From the NCBI RefSeq assembly GCF_007655005.1, contig NZ_SZVW01000032.1, forward strand, positions 1 to 64,000: DNA of 64,000 bases. The letters are read 5' to 3'. Each line of letters opens with the position of its first letter. Within the stretch, counting starts at the first letter, position 1. A model generated the notes under the pieces. It made no database searches, was not told where the DNA came from, and was given only the letters and a program-made list of their open reading frames with translations. The DNA comes from Streptomyces tibetensis (GTDB taxonomy: Bacteria; Actinomycetota; Actinomycetes; Streptomycetales; Streptomycetaceae). The translations under genes were made by a program, and so were the position numbers. This document shows positions 1 to 9,023 of the stretch, one piece after another.

Positions 1-61
1 CCGTGGGCAACAGCGGTTTCAGCACTGCCCACTGTGCGTCGGTCAGATCTCCACGTGCCAC
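1..61 (-). CDS. IS5-type transposase, N-terminal end only (cut by window edge)
   Basis: Reading leftwards from a GTG at 61-59, the first 20 codons give VARGDLTDAQWAVLKPLLPT. The LTDxQWxxLxPLLP motif is the opening of IS5-family (DUF4096-type) transposases. The rest lies beyond the left edge, so completeness cannot be judged. The family call is established knowledge; the short length limits certainty. Confidence 0.6.
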   Translation of the reverse strand, partial: MARGDLTDAQWAVLKPLLPT

Positions 62-108
62 AAGCCAAGATCATCCCACCCATGATCCACTTTCGATACA
101 CACCCTAG
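1..108 (-). mobile_element. Right-hand end of an IS5-family insertion sequence
   Basis: The transposase start is preceded by about 45 bp of leader that ends at CTAG (105-108), a target site often duplicated by IS5-group elements. The outermost bases, on the minus strand gggtgtgtatcgaaagtgg, are a plausible terminal inverted repeat, but the other end is outside the window. Confidence 0.45.
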
Positions 109-129
109 ACGACGGGGGAGGGGGTGCCG

Positions 130-1320
130 TCAGACGACCCCGTCCGCACGCAGGGCCGCCACCTCCTCTTCGGCGCGGCCCAGTTCGGCGAGGATCGCCT
201 CGGTGTGCTCGCCCACCGCCGGCACGGGGTCCATGCGCGCTTCCAGACCGGCGAGGTCGGCGGGCGGGAGCAGCGCCTCCACGGTGGCGCCCGGCACCTC
301 GACCTCGCTCCAGCGGCCCCGGGCGGCCAGCACGGGGTGGTCCAGGAAGGCGGCCACGTCGTTGACCCCGGCGCAGGCGATGCCGATGCGCTCCAGGTCC
401 TTGAGGACCTCGTCGGACCCGGAGCGGGCACAACGCTCGGCGACGACGACGTTGAGCTCCTCGCGGTGGGCGACACGGTCGGAGCCGGTGGCGAACCGCG
501 GATCGTCGGCCAGCTCGGGACGGCCGAGGAACTCGGCGCACAGCGCCACCCATTCCCGCTCGTTCTGGATGGAGAACAGCACGTCCTTGCCGTCGGCGGC
601 GGTGTACGTCCCGTAGGGCGCGATGGTGGCGTGCTGGGTGCCCAGGCGAGGGGGCTGGGTGCCGCCGTGCCGGGTGTAGTAGGCGGGCTGGCCCATCCAC
701 TCCGCGAGGGCCTCGAACAGCGACACCTCCACGGGGTGGGCCTCGCCGGTCATGGCGCGGGTGTACAGGGCCGTGAGGACGCCGCTGTAGGCGTACATCC
801 CGGCGGCGATGTCGGCGACGGAGATGCCGGTCCGGGCGGTGCCCTCGGGGGTTCCGGTCAGCGACACCAGCCCGGTCTGGCACTGCACGAGCAGGTCGTA
901 GGCCTTGCGGTCGGACCAGGGACCGGTCGTGCCGTAGCCGGAGATCGTGCACGGGATCAGGCCCGGCCGGCGGCTGGTGACGGTGGCGGCGTCCAGACCG
1001 AGCCGGGCGGCGGCGCCCGGGGCGAGGTTCTGCACGAAGACGTCGGCGCCGTCGAGGAGGTCGTGCAGGATCTCGTGGCCGCGGGGGTCCTTCAGGTCGA
1101 GGGTGAGGGACTCCTTGGAGCGGTTGAGCCAGACGAAGTAGCTGGAGTGCCCGTGCACGGTCGTGTCGTACCGGCGGGCGAAGTCGCCGCCGCCCGGCCG
1201 CTCCACCTTGATCACCCGGGCCCCGAGGTCGGCGAGCTGCCGGGTGGCGTAGGGCGCGGCCACGGCCTGCTCCAGACTGACCACCGTGACCCCGGCCAGG
1301 GGGTACCGCTGCACGCTCAT
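130..1320 (-). CDS. CaiB/BaiF family (class III) CoA-transferase
   Basis: A 396-residue protein of the usual length for class III CoA-transferases, which move CoA between acyl-CoA and a free acid through an aspartyl-CoA thioester. The N-terminus (LAGVTVVSLEQAVAAPYATRQLADLGARV, residues 8-36, Rossmann part) and the ADVFVQNLAPGA segment near residue 92 are family hallmarks. Asp142 in KAYDLLVQ is the likely catalytic aspartate. The ATG at 1320 directly precedes the conserved fold. The substrate cannot be read from the sequence. It stands alone, downstream of a PucR-type regulator on the same strand, which may control it (inference). Confidence 0.88.
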   Translation of the reverse strand: MSVQRYPLAGVTVVSLEQAVAAPYATRQLADLGARVIKVERPGGGDFARRYDTTVHGHSSYFVWLNRSKESLTLDLKDPRGHEILHDLLDGADVFVQNLAPGAAARLGLDAATVTSRRPGLIPCTISGYGTTGPWSDRKAYDLLVQCQTGLVSLTGTPEGTARTGISVADIAAGMYAYSGVLTALYTRAMTGEAHPVEVSLFEALAEWMGQPAYYTRHGGTQPPRLGTQHATIAPYGTYTAADGKDVLFSIQNEREWVALCAEFLGRPELADDPRFATGSDRVAHREELNVVVAERCARSGSDEVLKDLERIGIACAGVNDVAAFLDHPVLAARGRWSEVEVPGATVEALLPPADLAGLEARMDPVPAVGEHTEAILAELGRAEEEVAALRADGVV

Positions 1321-1480
1321 GCCTCAAGCTCCCGAATCGTGTACGGAGGGCGCTCGGACAGTCTGCCGCAGGTGGAGAGCGGGAGGGCGGGCCGCCGACG
1401 CGATCCGGATCACGCCGACGGACGGTTTCGGAGCGCGGCGGCGTCGCTGACGTGCGGGTTTTCCTTCGTGCGGGGCGGGT

Positions 1481-1601
1481 CATGGCCAGGGTGCGGTGGA
1501 TACGGCGAGGTCTGCGAGGTTCACGGTCGGGGGCGGCGGACACCGGGTGTCTGCGGGGTTCACGGCACGGGTGCGGCGGATACGGCGAGGTCTGTGACGC
1601 T
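1481..1601. repeat. Three degenerate ~40-bp tandem repeats
   Basis: Three units of 41, 39 and 41 bp (1481-1521, 1522-1560, 1561-1601) share a (t/c)gggtgcggcggatacgg...gtctg core and a ca(t/c)gg start. A fourth start (catggcc, 1602) runs into the 3' end of the PucR gene, so the array seems to have grown from that gene's end. Units 1 and 3 are closest; unit 2 is diverged. It fills most of the gap between the PucR gene and the CoA-transferase. Confidence 0.6.
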
Positions 1602-2974
1602 CATGGCCGGGCCAGGCGGCGCATGGTGAGGGCGAGTTGCAGGCGGAGCCGTCCCTGCGGTGTGCGTACCGGCCAGCCGAGGAGGTGTTCGGCGTGGGCC
1701 AGGCGTTCCTGGAGCGTGGAGTGGTGGACGTTGATCTCGGCGGCGGCCGCCCGCAGGCTCGACGTGGACGCGACCGCATGCAGGGTGGCCGGCAGCCAGG
1801 GGGCGGTCGCGGCGGCGCTCTCCAGGGCACGGACGTCTTCCGGCGGCTCGGAACCCGGCGCGACGAGATCGGCGAGGAGGGCGATGCCGCCCAGCTCGTC
1901 GGCGTGGACGACCGAGGGACCGGGGTCCTGCGGGGTGTCCTCGGCGGTGAACCGCAGGGCGGTACGGGCCCCGGCCCAGGACCTGGGCAGCTCCAGCACG
2001 GGCACGGCGGGTCCCACACCGAGGCGCCCGGCGGGGAGGCGGGGGTCCGGGGGAGCGGGGTGGAGGGTGGCGGACGTGGGGCGGAGATGGGCGGGAGTGG
2101 GATGGACACCGGCGGGGGACGCGGTCGAGCCGGTCCCGGGACGGGGAGCGGTCGGCACCGGTGTGGCGGGTCGCGGAGCGGTCTGCGCCGGTGTGGCGGG
2201 GCGCGCTGGGAGAGGGAGCTCCTCTACGCCGTCGCCCGGACCGGGTGTGGTCCGCACGGCCGCCGGGCCCGTGAGGCCGGTCCCGGGCCGGTCGGTGCCT
2301 TCCGCGGACGGATGACCTGCTGCCTGCGGAACGGCCACCGCACCGGCGGGTATCACCCGGGGCCGGCCGTTCAGCGGGGCGAGCGCCCGGGCGTGGGCGG
2401 CGAGGTCCAGACCGAGGCGGCGGGCGGCGAGCAGACGGGCCTGTTCGGGGGCCGTGGCGTCGAGGAGGGTCTCGACCAATGCCGGATCGTCGGCCGGTGC
2501 CCGGCCGCGCGTGCGGTCGAGGACGAGTCGTACGGCACCGGCGGCCCGTTCCAGGATCACGGCGTCGACGACGCTGGGGGCGACCGCCACGTGCCGCGCG
2601 TCGGCGTTCTCGGGGACGGGCCGGGCGTTTCCCGCTTCGAGCCCCTTCGCCGCCGTCCCCCGGGGCCCGGCATCGCCCGCTCCCCGCTCCAGCCACAGCA
2701 CAGCCGCGCTGTCGGGGCTCAGTCGTGCGCAGGGCCAGGCCGGGTCCGGTGGGGTCTCCCCGTCACGCCGGGTGCCGTCGGCCTCCACCCTCACGTGCAC
2801 ACGCCGTTCCGGATCCACCAGCCGCGCCGGGCAGCCGGCCAGGACCGCGGCGCCGCGCACGAGCGCCTCCACCCCCGCTCTGGACTCGGCCAGGCGGTCG
2901 AAGTAGGCGATGACCCGGACCGCCGCACCGGCATCCGGGTCGAGGGCGGTCAGCCGCCCGGCCAGCTCTTTCAT
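1601..2974 (-). CDS. PucR-family transcriptional regulator
   Basis: A 457-residue protein whose C-terminus (about 405-450, AAAEINVHHSTLQERLAHAE then LLGW) is the PucR-type helix-turn-helix found in regulators of purine, amino-acid and aromatic catabolism. The middle (about 200-300) is a proline/alanine/threonine-rich linker that looks disordered. The N-terminus has no recognised sensory motif, though the region around residues 20-110 resembles the GAF-like part of such regulators. It may act on the CoA-transferase gene behind it. Its 3' end merges into the 40-bp repeats. Confidence 0.75.
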   Translation of the reverse strand: MKELAGRLTALDPDAGAAVRVIAYFDRLAESRAGVEALVRGAAVLAGCPARLVDPERRVHVRVEADGTRRDGETPPDPAWPCARLSPDSAAVLWLERGAGDAGPRGTAAKGLEAGNARPVPENADARHVAVAPSVVDAVILERAAGAVRLVLDRTRGRAPADDPALVETLLDATAPEQARLLAARRLGLDLAAHARALAPLNGRPRVIPAGAVAVPQAAGHPSAEGTDRPGTGLTGPAAVRTTPGPGDGVEELPLPARPATPAQTAPRPATPVPTAPRPGTGSTASPAGVHPTPAHLRPTSATLHPAPPDPRLPAGRLGVGPAVPVLELPRSWAGARTALRFTAEDTPQDPGPSVVHADELGGIALLADLVAPGSEPPEDVRALESAAATAPWLPATLHAVASTSSLRAAAAEINVHHSTLQERLAHAEHLLGWPVRTPQGRLRLQLALTMRRLARP

Positions 2975-2992
2975 AGGCCCATGGTGCGGTAT

Positions 2993-3336
2993 GCGGCGGC
3001 TTTTGCGGACGGGCGGAGTGCGAGGGCTTCGCCTGGCTCGCTGCGCTCCGCCCGTTACACTCCCGGCAACCTCCGCGTGCGGCGGCTTGTGCGGTTGGCC
3101 GGAGTGCGAGGGCTTCGCCTGGCTCGCCGCGCTCGGCCCGTCACACTCCCGGCAACCTCCGCGTGCGGCGGCTTTTGCGGTCGGCCGGAGTGCGAGGGCT
3201 TCCCCTGGCTCGCCGCGCTCGGCCCTTCACACTCCCGGCAACCTCCGCGCGCGGCGGCTTTTGCGGTCGGCCGGAGTGCGTAGGCTTCGCCGGACTCGCC
3301 GCCCCCGGCCCCCCTCTTACACCCCCAGCAGTCTCC
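2993..3336. repeat. Array of four 86-bp tandem repeats
   Basis: The marker gcggcggctt or a close variant recurs at 2993, 3079, 3165 and 3251, an exact 86-bp period. Units 1-3 are nearly identical; unit 4 diverges and fuses with the 3' end of the esterase gene. Read on the minus strand, each unit contains an (R)RLPGV-stop equivalent of the esterase C-terminus (RRLLGV-stop). Each also holds a ~42-nt imperfect hairpin (ggccggagtgcgag pairing with ctcgccgcgctcggcc). The array occupies the whole gap between the esterase and PucR genes. Confidence 0.85.
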
Positions 3337-4291
3337 GCAGCCAGGCGGTCTGGGCTCCGCGTGCCGCCTGTGACACCGCCGCCTGAGGGGCGAAGCCGTC
3401 GAAGCCGTGGAAGCCGCCCGGCCACACGTGCAGCTCGGCCACCCCGCCGGCCTGCCAGATGCGCGAGGCGTAGTCGACGACCTCGTCGCGGAACGTCTCC
3501 GCCGAGCCCACGTCGAGGAAGGCGGGAGGCAGCCCCGTCAGGTCCTCGGCCCGGGCCGGCGCCGCGTACGCCGGCACATCGGGGCCGCCGCGGCGCGAGC
3601 CGAGCAGCGCGCTCCAGCCGGTCTCGTTGGCGGTGCGGTCCCACACCCCGAGGCCCGCCATCTGATGCGTCGAGGGCGTGTCGTTGCGGTCGTCGAGCAT
3701 CGGGCACATCAGCACCTGCCCGATCGGCTGCGGCCCCTTGCGGTCCCGGGTGAGCAGAGCCAGGGCCGCGCACAGCCCGCCGCCGGCGCTCGCCCCCGCG
3801 ATGACGATCCGCTCGGGGTCCGCGCCGAGTTCGGCGGCGTGGTCCGCCGTCCACAGCAGGCCGGCGTAGACGTCCTCGACCGGCGCGGGGTGCGGATGCT
3901 CCGGAGCCAGCCGGTACTCCACGGACACCACGACCGCGTCCAGCACCTGCGCCCACGCCAGGGGTACGTCGACGCCGACCCGGTTGTTCCCGAGGACCAT
4001 GCCCCCGCCGTGCACGTGGTAGATCACGGGGCGCGGCCCCGCGGTCTCCGGCGCCGCCGGGCGGCAGATCAGCAGGGAGATGTCCGGCTCGCCCTGCGGC
4101 CCGGGGACCTGCCGGTCCTCCACCTCGAACGCCCCGCCCACCGTCAGGTCCAGCTCGGCCAGCAGCTGGATGCCCGGACCCTGACGCACCTCGGCGATCT
4201 CGTCGAGCGTCAGCCCCGGGCTGATCACGTCCTTGATCAGCTCCAGGGCGGCGGCGAGTTCGGGGTCGAACGGGGGCGGAACGTGCGTCAT
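3317..4291 (-). CDS. Alpha/beta hydrolase, HSL-type esterase
   Basis: A 324-residue alpha/beta hydrolase of the hormone-sensitive-lipase group, expected to hydrolyse short acyl esters in the cytoplasm. The oxyanion-hole HGGG is at 94-97, the nucleophile Ser168 lies in GASAGG, Asp269 in ETFRDE and His295 in PGGFHGF, so the triad is complete. There is no signal peptide. The start at 4291 gives the normal family length. The 3' end appears to be the source of the adjoining 86-bp repeats. It is not visibly in an operon. Confidence 0.88.
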   Translation of the reverse strand: MTHVPPPFDPELAAALELIKDVISPGLTLDEIAEVRQGPGIQLLAELDLTVGGAFEVEDRQVPGPQGEPDISLLICRPAAPETAGPRPVIYHVHGGGMVLGNNRVGVDVPLAWAQVLDAVVVSVEYRLAPEHPHPAPVEDVYAGLLWTADHAAELGADPERIVIAGASAGGGLCAALALLTRDRKGPQPIGQVLMCPMLDDRNDTPSTHQMAGLGVWDRTANETGWSALLGSRRGGPDVPAYAAPARAEDLTGLPPAFLDVGSAETFRDEVVDYASRIWQAGGVAELHVWPGGFHGFDGFAPQAAVSQAARGAQTAWLRRLLGV

Positions 4292-4711
4292 GGCGTCTCC
4301 TCACGCGAGGTCGCGGCGGCTCGTGCAGCCATGGTCGGGCCGCGGGCCCCGTCCGGGACGCCGCCGAGCGGCGGAAACTGCCCGCCGTACGGCGGGTGGT
4401 GCCACGGGGGCGGGCGACGGGATCGGGGGCGAGCGCGGCAGCGACTGCGGGTACCTGCCGCCGGCCTCGGCGGTCAGGGTAGCGGCCTGCCGAACCCGCA
4501 CGGCGCGAACGAGTGGCGCCGCCACGGGCTCCGGCGCATCACAAGACTCGGCGGCCTTGCCCAGCCCGGCCACCACCTCACAGGACTCAGGGGCCGGTCT
4601 CCTACGGCCCAGCCACCTCACCCGGCCCGTCGCCCGTCGCAGCTATACCCTTTCGTATTACTCAAGCTGATTGATGCGGCTTGGTGGTCATCCGGCAGGG
4701 ATGAGAATGCG
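4292..4711. other. 420-bp intergenic region between divergent genes
   Basis: It separates the minus-strand esterase from the plus-strand phosphatase and should hold both promoters. A stretch of lower GC content lies at about 4640-4680 (tatacccttt, attactcaagctgattgat), the likeliest promoter area for the phosphatase. No clear operator, repeat or RNA was seen. Confidence 0.4.
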
Positions 4712-7204
4712 GTGACGAGGGACCAGCAGACGTCCGGGCTGCCTGGCGCGGACAGCGCGGAGCAGGTCGACGGGCTGCCGTTCCACCCACGCGCTCTCCC
4801 CACCGCGCACCGGGTCGCCAGGGCCGCGGCCCTGGCGGCAGGCCTGCTGGGCCTGGTGGGCCTCATCGGATGGATCTCGGGGGCCGATGCCCTGAAGGAA
4901 GTGCTGCCCGGCATCGCGGTGGCCATGAAGGCCAACACCGCCGTGGCTCTCATGGCGCTCGGCCTCTCCCTGTACGCGGTCGTACGAGGTGGCGCCCGCC
5001 CGGGGACGCTCGCTGTCTCCCGCGTGGCGGCGGTCCTGTGCGCCCTGCTCGGCGCGCTCACCCTGGCGGAGTACGCGACCGGGGCGGACCTGGGGATCGA
5101 CGAGTTCCTCTTCGCGGACGACACCGCCCACCAGGGAACGGGGCCGCCGGGCCGGATGGCGCCGAACACGACCGCCGCGCTGATAGCCGCAGGGGCGGGT
5201 TCCCTGTGTGCCGGTGCGCCCCGGGTTCCCGCATGGGTGAGTCAGGTCCTGGGACTGGCCGTCGGCGCTCTCGGCATGCTGAGGCTGTACGGGGCCGCCT
5301 GCGCGGTGCCCGCACTGGAGCAGTTCGGCCCCTACTCGGGCATGGCCCTGCACACCGCGGTGGCGCTGGTGCTGCTGGGGACGGCGCTCTTCCTGGCCCG
5401 TCCGGGAGAGGGCTGCGCGGGGCTGCTGCTGAACGCGGGGACGACGGGCGCGCTGGGACGCCGGCTGTTCGTCACCGTCCTGATCGTGCCGCCGCTGCTG
5501 GGCCTGGCCACCCTCGCGGGTGAGGACGAGGGGGTGTTCGGCTCGCGGCTGGGCACCGCGCTGCTCGTCTGCGGCCACGTGGCCGGGTTCACGGCGGTGA
5601 TCTTCGCGACTCTGACCGTGGGCCGTCGTGTCGAGGTGGCGCACGGCCGACTCGAGTGGCAGGTCCGCCAGAACGCACTGCTGCAGGCCTTCATGGACCA
5701 CACGCCCGCCGTGGTGTTCATCAAGGACCTGGACGGCCGCTTCCTGGCCGTCAACACGACGTTCGAGCAGAGCTTGAACCTGTCCCGGGACCAGGTCCTC
5801 GGCCGCCGCGACGACGACGTCATGCCGTCCGACCTCGCGCGCCAGGCGCGAGCCGCCGACCTCGCGATGCTGGCGGAGGGCAGGCCCGTGCAGCGAGAGG
5901 AACAACTTGCCCTGCCGGGCGGTCCGCGGGAGGTCCTGTCCACCCTGTTCCCCCTCAGGGACGCCTCCGGCACGCCCTATGCCCTGTGCGGTGTCGTCAC
6001 CGACATCACCGAGCGGGTCGCGGCGCAGCGCGAGGTCCAACGGTCGCACCGGCGGTTCCTCGCGCTGCTGGAGTCCGCTCCCGACGCCACCCTGATCACG
6101 GACGGCGACGGCACCGTCCTCATGGCCAACCCGCAGGTTCAGCGGTTGTTCGGACGCGCGCCGGGTGACCTCGTCGGCACCGACGTGATCGGCCTGGTGC
6201 CCGCCTCCCGGCGCCGGCGGCACGGCGCCCTCCTGGATGCGTACTTCCGTCTGCGTGCTCCGAAGCCGACGGTCCTGGACACGGACCTGTTCGGGCTGCG
6301 CGGCGACGGCTCCGAGTTCCCCGTCGAGGTGAGCGTCAGCAGCCTGCGGTCCGAGGAGGAGACCCTGGTGGTCCTGACCGTCCGGGACATCACCGAGCGC
6401 AGACGGCTGGAGGCCGAACGCGCGGAGCGTTACGAGCAGCAGCGGCGTATCGCCTACACCCTGCAGCACAGCCTCATGGGGGAGCCGCCCCGTCTGGCCC
6501 ACCTGCCGTGCGCCTACCGGTATCTGGCGTCCGTCCAGGACCCAGGAGTCGGTGGCGACTGGTTCGACGTCATCCCCCTCGACGAGCGCCGCACGGGCGT
6601 CCTCATCGGCGATGTGATGGGCCGGGGGCTGGAGGCCGCGGCCGTCATGGGGCAACTGCGCGCCGCCTCCCACGCCCTGGCCCGCACGGGCGCCACGCCC
6701 AGCGGGCTGATGAGGGCCCTCGACGCCTTCGTCGGCGACCTTGGGGACCAGCTGGTCACCTGCGTGTACCTGGTCCTGGACCAGGGCAGGCACGAGGTCA
6801 CCCTGTGCTCGGCGGGACACCTGCCCGTCATCGCCCTGCCGCCCGACGGGCCGGCCTGCCGGCTGACCTCACCCGTCGGCGTGCCGCTGGGCGTCAACGA
6901 CGCGCGATACGGGGTGCCGTTCGAGGAGGCGACCAGGCCGCTGCCGCCGGGCAGCGCCCTGGTGCTCTACACCGACGGGCTGGTCGAAAGGCCCGGCACG
7001 GACATCGAGGCGCAGGTCGACGTCCTCATCCGCACGGTCGACACCGCGCTGAAGGGCGCTCCCGTGGACGACCCGGACACCCTCGATCAGGCTGCGGGCC
7101 GCTTGATCAGGGCCCTCATCGCGGACACCGACACCTCCGACGACGACGTGACGCTGCTCCTGCTCGGTGTGCCCGGCCCGGCAGCGAAGGTGCCCCGAGC
7201 CTGA
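4712..7204 (+). CDS. Membrane-bound PAS-PAS-PP2C (SpoIIE-type) phosphatase
   Basis: An 830-residue signalling protein. Residues 1-235 hold several hydrophobic segments (about 38-60, 65-85, 95-115, 150-215, 245-300), followed by a PAS domain (about 320-440, DHTPAVVFIKDLDGRFLAVN), a second PAS domain (443-570, ESAPDATLITDGDG) and a SpoIIE/PP2C phosphatase domain (577-825, GGDWFDVIPL, IGDVMGRGLEAA, LYTDGLVERPG). Such proteins dephosphorylate anti-sigma-antagonists in response to PAS-sensed signals. The open frame extends far upstream through the esterase, so I chose the GTG at 4712, preceded by aggga. The Ser/Thr kinase gene follows after 160 bp. Confidence 0.85.
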   Translation: MTRDQQTSGLPGADSAEQVDGLPFHPRALPTAHRVARAAALAAGLLGLVGLIGWISGADALKEVLPGIAVAMKANTAVALMALGLSLYAVVRGGARPGTLAVSRVAAVLCALLGALTLAEYATGADLGIDEFLFADDTAHQGTGPPGRMAPNTTAALIAAGAGSLCAGAPRVPAWVSQVLGLAVGALGMLRLYGAACAVPALEQFGPYSGMALHTAVALVLLGTALFLARPGEGCAGLLLNAGTTGALGRRLFVTVLIVPPLLGLATLAGEDEGVFGSRLGTALLVCGHVAGFTAVIFATLTVGRRVEVAHGRLEWQVRQNALLQAFMDHTPAVVFIKDLDGRFLAVNTTFEQSLNLSRDQVLGRRDDDVMPSDLARQARAADLAMLAEGRPVQREEQLALPGGPREVLSTLFPLRDASGTPYALCGVVTDITERVAAQREVQRSHRRFLALLESAPDATLITDGDGTVLMANPQVQRLFGRAPGDLVGTDVIGLVPASRRRRHGALLDAYFRLRAPKPTVLDTDLFGLRGDGSEFPVEVSVSSLRSEEETLVVLTVRDITERRRLEAERAERYEQQRRIAYTLQHSLMGEPPRLAHLPCAYRYLASVQDPGVGGDWFDVIPLDERRTGVLIGDVMGRGLEAAAVMGQLRAASHALARTGATPSGLMRALDAFVGDLGDQLVTCVYLVLDQGRHEVTLCSAGHLPVIALPPDGPACRLTSPVGVPLGVNDARYGVPFEEATRPLPPGSALVLYTDGLVERPGTDIEAQVDVLIRTVDTALKGAPVDDPDTLDQAAGRLIRALIADTDTSDDDVTLLLLGVPGPAAKVPRA

Positions 7205-7364
7205 GCCGGCGTCACCGGATCGCGGCCTTCGGCGGCGCGACCGCGCCTCTGTCACGGTCCGGGCACGCCTCGCGCATACTTCTGGCCACGCAACCGAAGT
7301 GGCCGAAAAATGTGTCTCCGAGCGTGGCCGGCCGCTGGGGAGCGGCCGCCTTGGGGGGCTGGAA

Positions 7365-9023
7365 ATGAACACATGGGCGGTGCCCGGATACACCGAGTCA
7401 CTCGAACTCGGCGCAGGGGCGGGCGGCCGGGTCGTCCTCGCCGTGCACGAGGAGACCGGGGTGCCGGTCGCAGTGAAGTACCTCAGCGAGTCGCTGCGCA
7501 CCCGGCCCGGGTTCGTGCGCGACTTCCGGGCCGAGGCACGGCTGCTCGGCGGCCTGGAGAGCCCTCATGTCGCCGGGCTGTACGAGTACGTGGAGAGTCC
7601 GGACGGGGCCGCCATCGTGATGGAGCTGGTCGACGGCGTCCCGCTGCGCAAGCTGCTCAGACGGGAGGGCCCTCTCGCTCCGGAGGCCGCGCTCGTCGTC
7701 CTCAAGGGATCACTGCTCGGCCTGGCCGACGCGCACCACCTCGGTGTCGTCCACCGTGACTACAAGCCGGAGAACGTCCTGGTCGGGCCGGACGGGTCCT
7801 CCAAGCTCGTCGACTTCGGCATCGCCGTGGACGCGGGCACCAGCGCCGGTGTGGCGGGAACCCCCTCCTACATGGCCCCCGAGCAGTGGACCGGCGCACC
7901 CGCCTCGCCCGCCTCCGACGTCTACGCGGCCACGGCCACCTTCTTCGAGTGCCTGACGGGGCACAAGCCGTACGACGGCGACAACCTCGCGGAGCTCGCG
8001 CTGCGGCACCTCGACGCGCCCGTCCCCGCCGAGGAGGTCCCCGACGTGGTACGGGAGCTGGTGCGGCGCGGTCTGGCCAAGGACCCGGTGGAACGCCCCG
8101 CACAGGCCGAGGCGTTCGTCACCGAACTGGAGGCGGTCGCCGGCGCCGTCTACGGCACCGACTGGGAGGAACGCGGCCGGAAAAGGCTCGCCGCGCTGGT
8201 GGCCCTGCTGCCGCTGCTCCTTCCCTCGGCCCGCACGGCACCCCGGAGCACCACGGACACCGCTCGCACGGTGCTGAGCCGGACGCCGCGCCCCGGCCGG
8301 GCCCACCCGTGGCTGCCCGGCCGCCCCGGACTGCTCGTGTCCGCCGCCGCCGTACTGCTCGGCGCCCTCCTGACGTCCGGGCTGCCGTACGACCCCGGGA
8401 CCGCGGCGCAGCGAGCGGCGCAGTCCCTGGCCACCACCGGCGCCGGGCCCGGTGCGGGCGCGGCGGCGTCCGCCGCCCCGGCAGCGTCCTCCCCGTCCGC
8501 CGCTCCCACGGCCTCGACCGCCCGGTCGCCGTCCCCGACCGTGACGGCCCCGGACCCGGCGACCACCGGCACCGGCGCGCCCACGGCCTCGGCCGCCCCG
8601 CCCGGCGGCGGGCAGACGACCGCTCCCGCCGCGACGACCACCGCACCCCCCACCGCGACGACGCCGACGACCACGGCCCCGGCGCCGCCCTCCGGTCCCG
8701 CCGTCAAGGACGTCACCGTGACGGCCTTCCGGCAGACCAGCCCCACGACCGCGACGGCGACCCTCGGCATCACCACGGACGGCACCGGCCCGGTCTCCAT
8801 CACCGTCTCCTGGTTCACGGGCGACACCGCGGGACAGCCGGGCACGGCGGACGGCGCGTCCCAGACCTTCGAGCGCAGCGGCGCCACCCAGTACACGCTC
8901 GGCGTCGACCACACCTTCCAGAACCTCGGCTGTTACTGGACGGTGCAGGCCACCACCACCCCGGCCGCCGCCGACGGCGGCGCCTCGCAGCAACTCCTGA
9001 CCAGGCGGTGCGATCTGCGATGA
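7365..9023 (+). CDS. Ser/Thr protein kinase with membrane anchor and extracellular domain
   Basis: A 552-residue PknB-type kinase. Lys38 (VAVK), Glu57, HRD at 130-132, DFG at 150-152 and the GTPSYMAPE activation segment are all present, so it should be active. The catalytic loop reads HRDYKPEN, with Tyr where Leu is usual. One membrane span lies at about 322-340, then a Ser/Thr/Pro/Ala-rich linker (360-445) and a ~100-residue outer domain with two cysteines (CYW, RRC). The start at 7365 follows a ggggggctgg ribosome site. The stop overlaps the next gene's start (ATGA), so the two are translationally coupled. Confidence 0.88.
   Translation: MNTWAVPGYTESLELGAGAGGRVVLAVHEETGVPVAVKYLSESLRTRPGFVRDFRAEARLLGGLESPHVAGLYEYVESPDGAAIVMELVDGVPLRKLLRREGPLAPEAALVVLKGSLLGLADAHHLGVVHRDYKPENVLVGPDGSSKLVDFGIAVDAGTSAGVAGTPSYMAPEQWTGAPASPASDVYAATATFFECLTGHKPYDGDNLAELALRHLDAPVPAEEVPDVVRELVRRGLAKDPVERPAQAEAFVTELEAVAGAVYGTDWEERGRKRLAALVALLPLLLPSARTAPRSTTDTARTVLSRTPRPGRAHPWLPGRPGLLVSAAAVLLGALLTSGLPYDPGTAAQRAAQSLATTGAGPGAGAAASAAPAASSPSAAPTASTARSPSPTVTAPDPATTGTGAPTASAAPPGGGQTTAPAATTTAPPTATTPTTTAPAPPSGPAVKDVTVTAFRQTSPTTATATLGITTDGTGPVSITVSWFTGDTAGQPGTADGASQTFERSGATQYTLGVDHTFQNLGCYWTVQATTTPAAADGGASQQLLTRRCDLR

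Noticed and set aside
2993..3336. CRISPR-like array
   Set aside because: The units are contiguous with no unique spacers, and no cas genes are near.
3407..4711. Upstream extension of the PAS-PP2C phosphatase frame
   Set aside because: It runs antisense through the esterase and is Arg/His/Gly-rich; the real protein starts near 4712.
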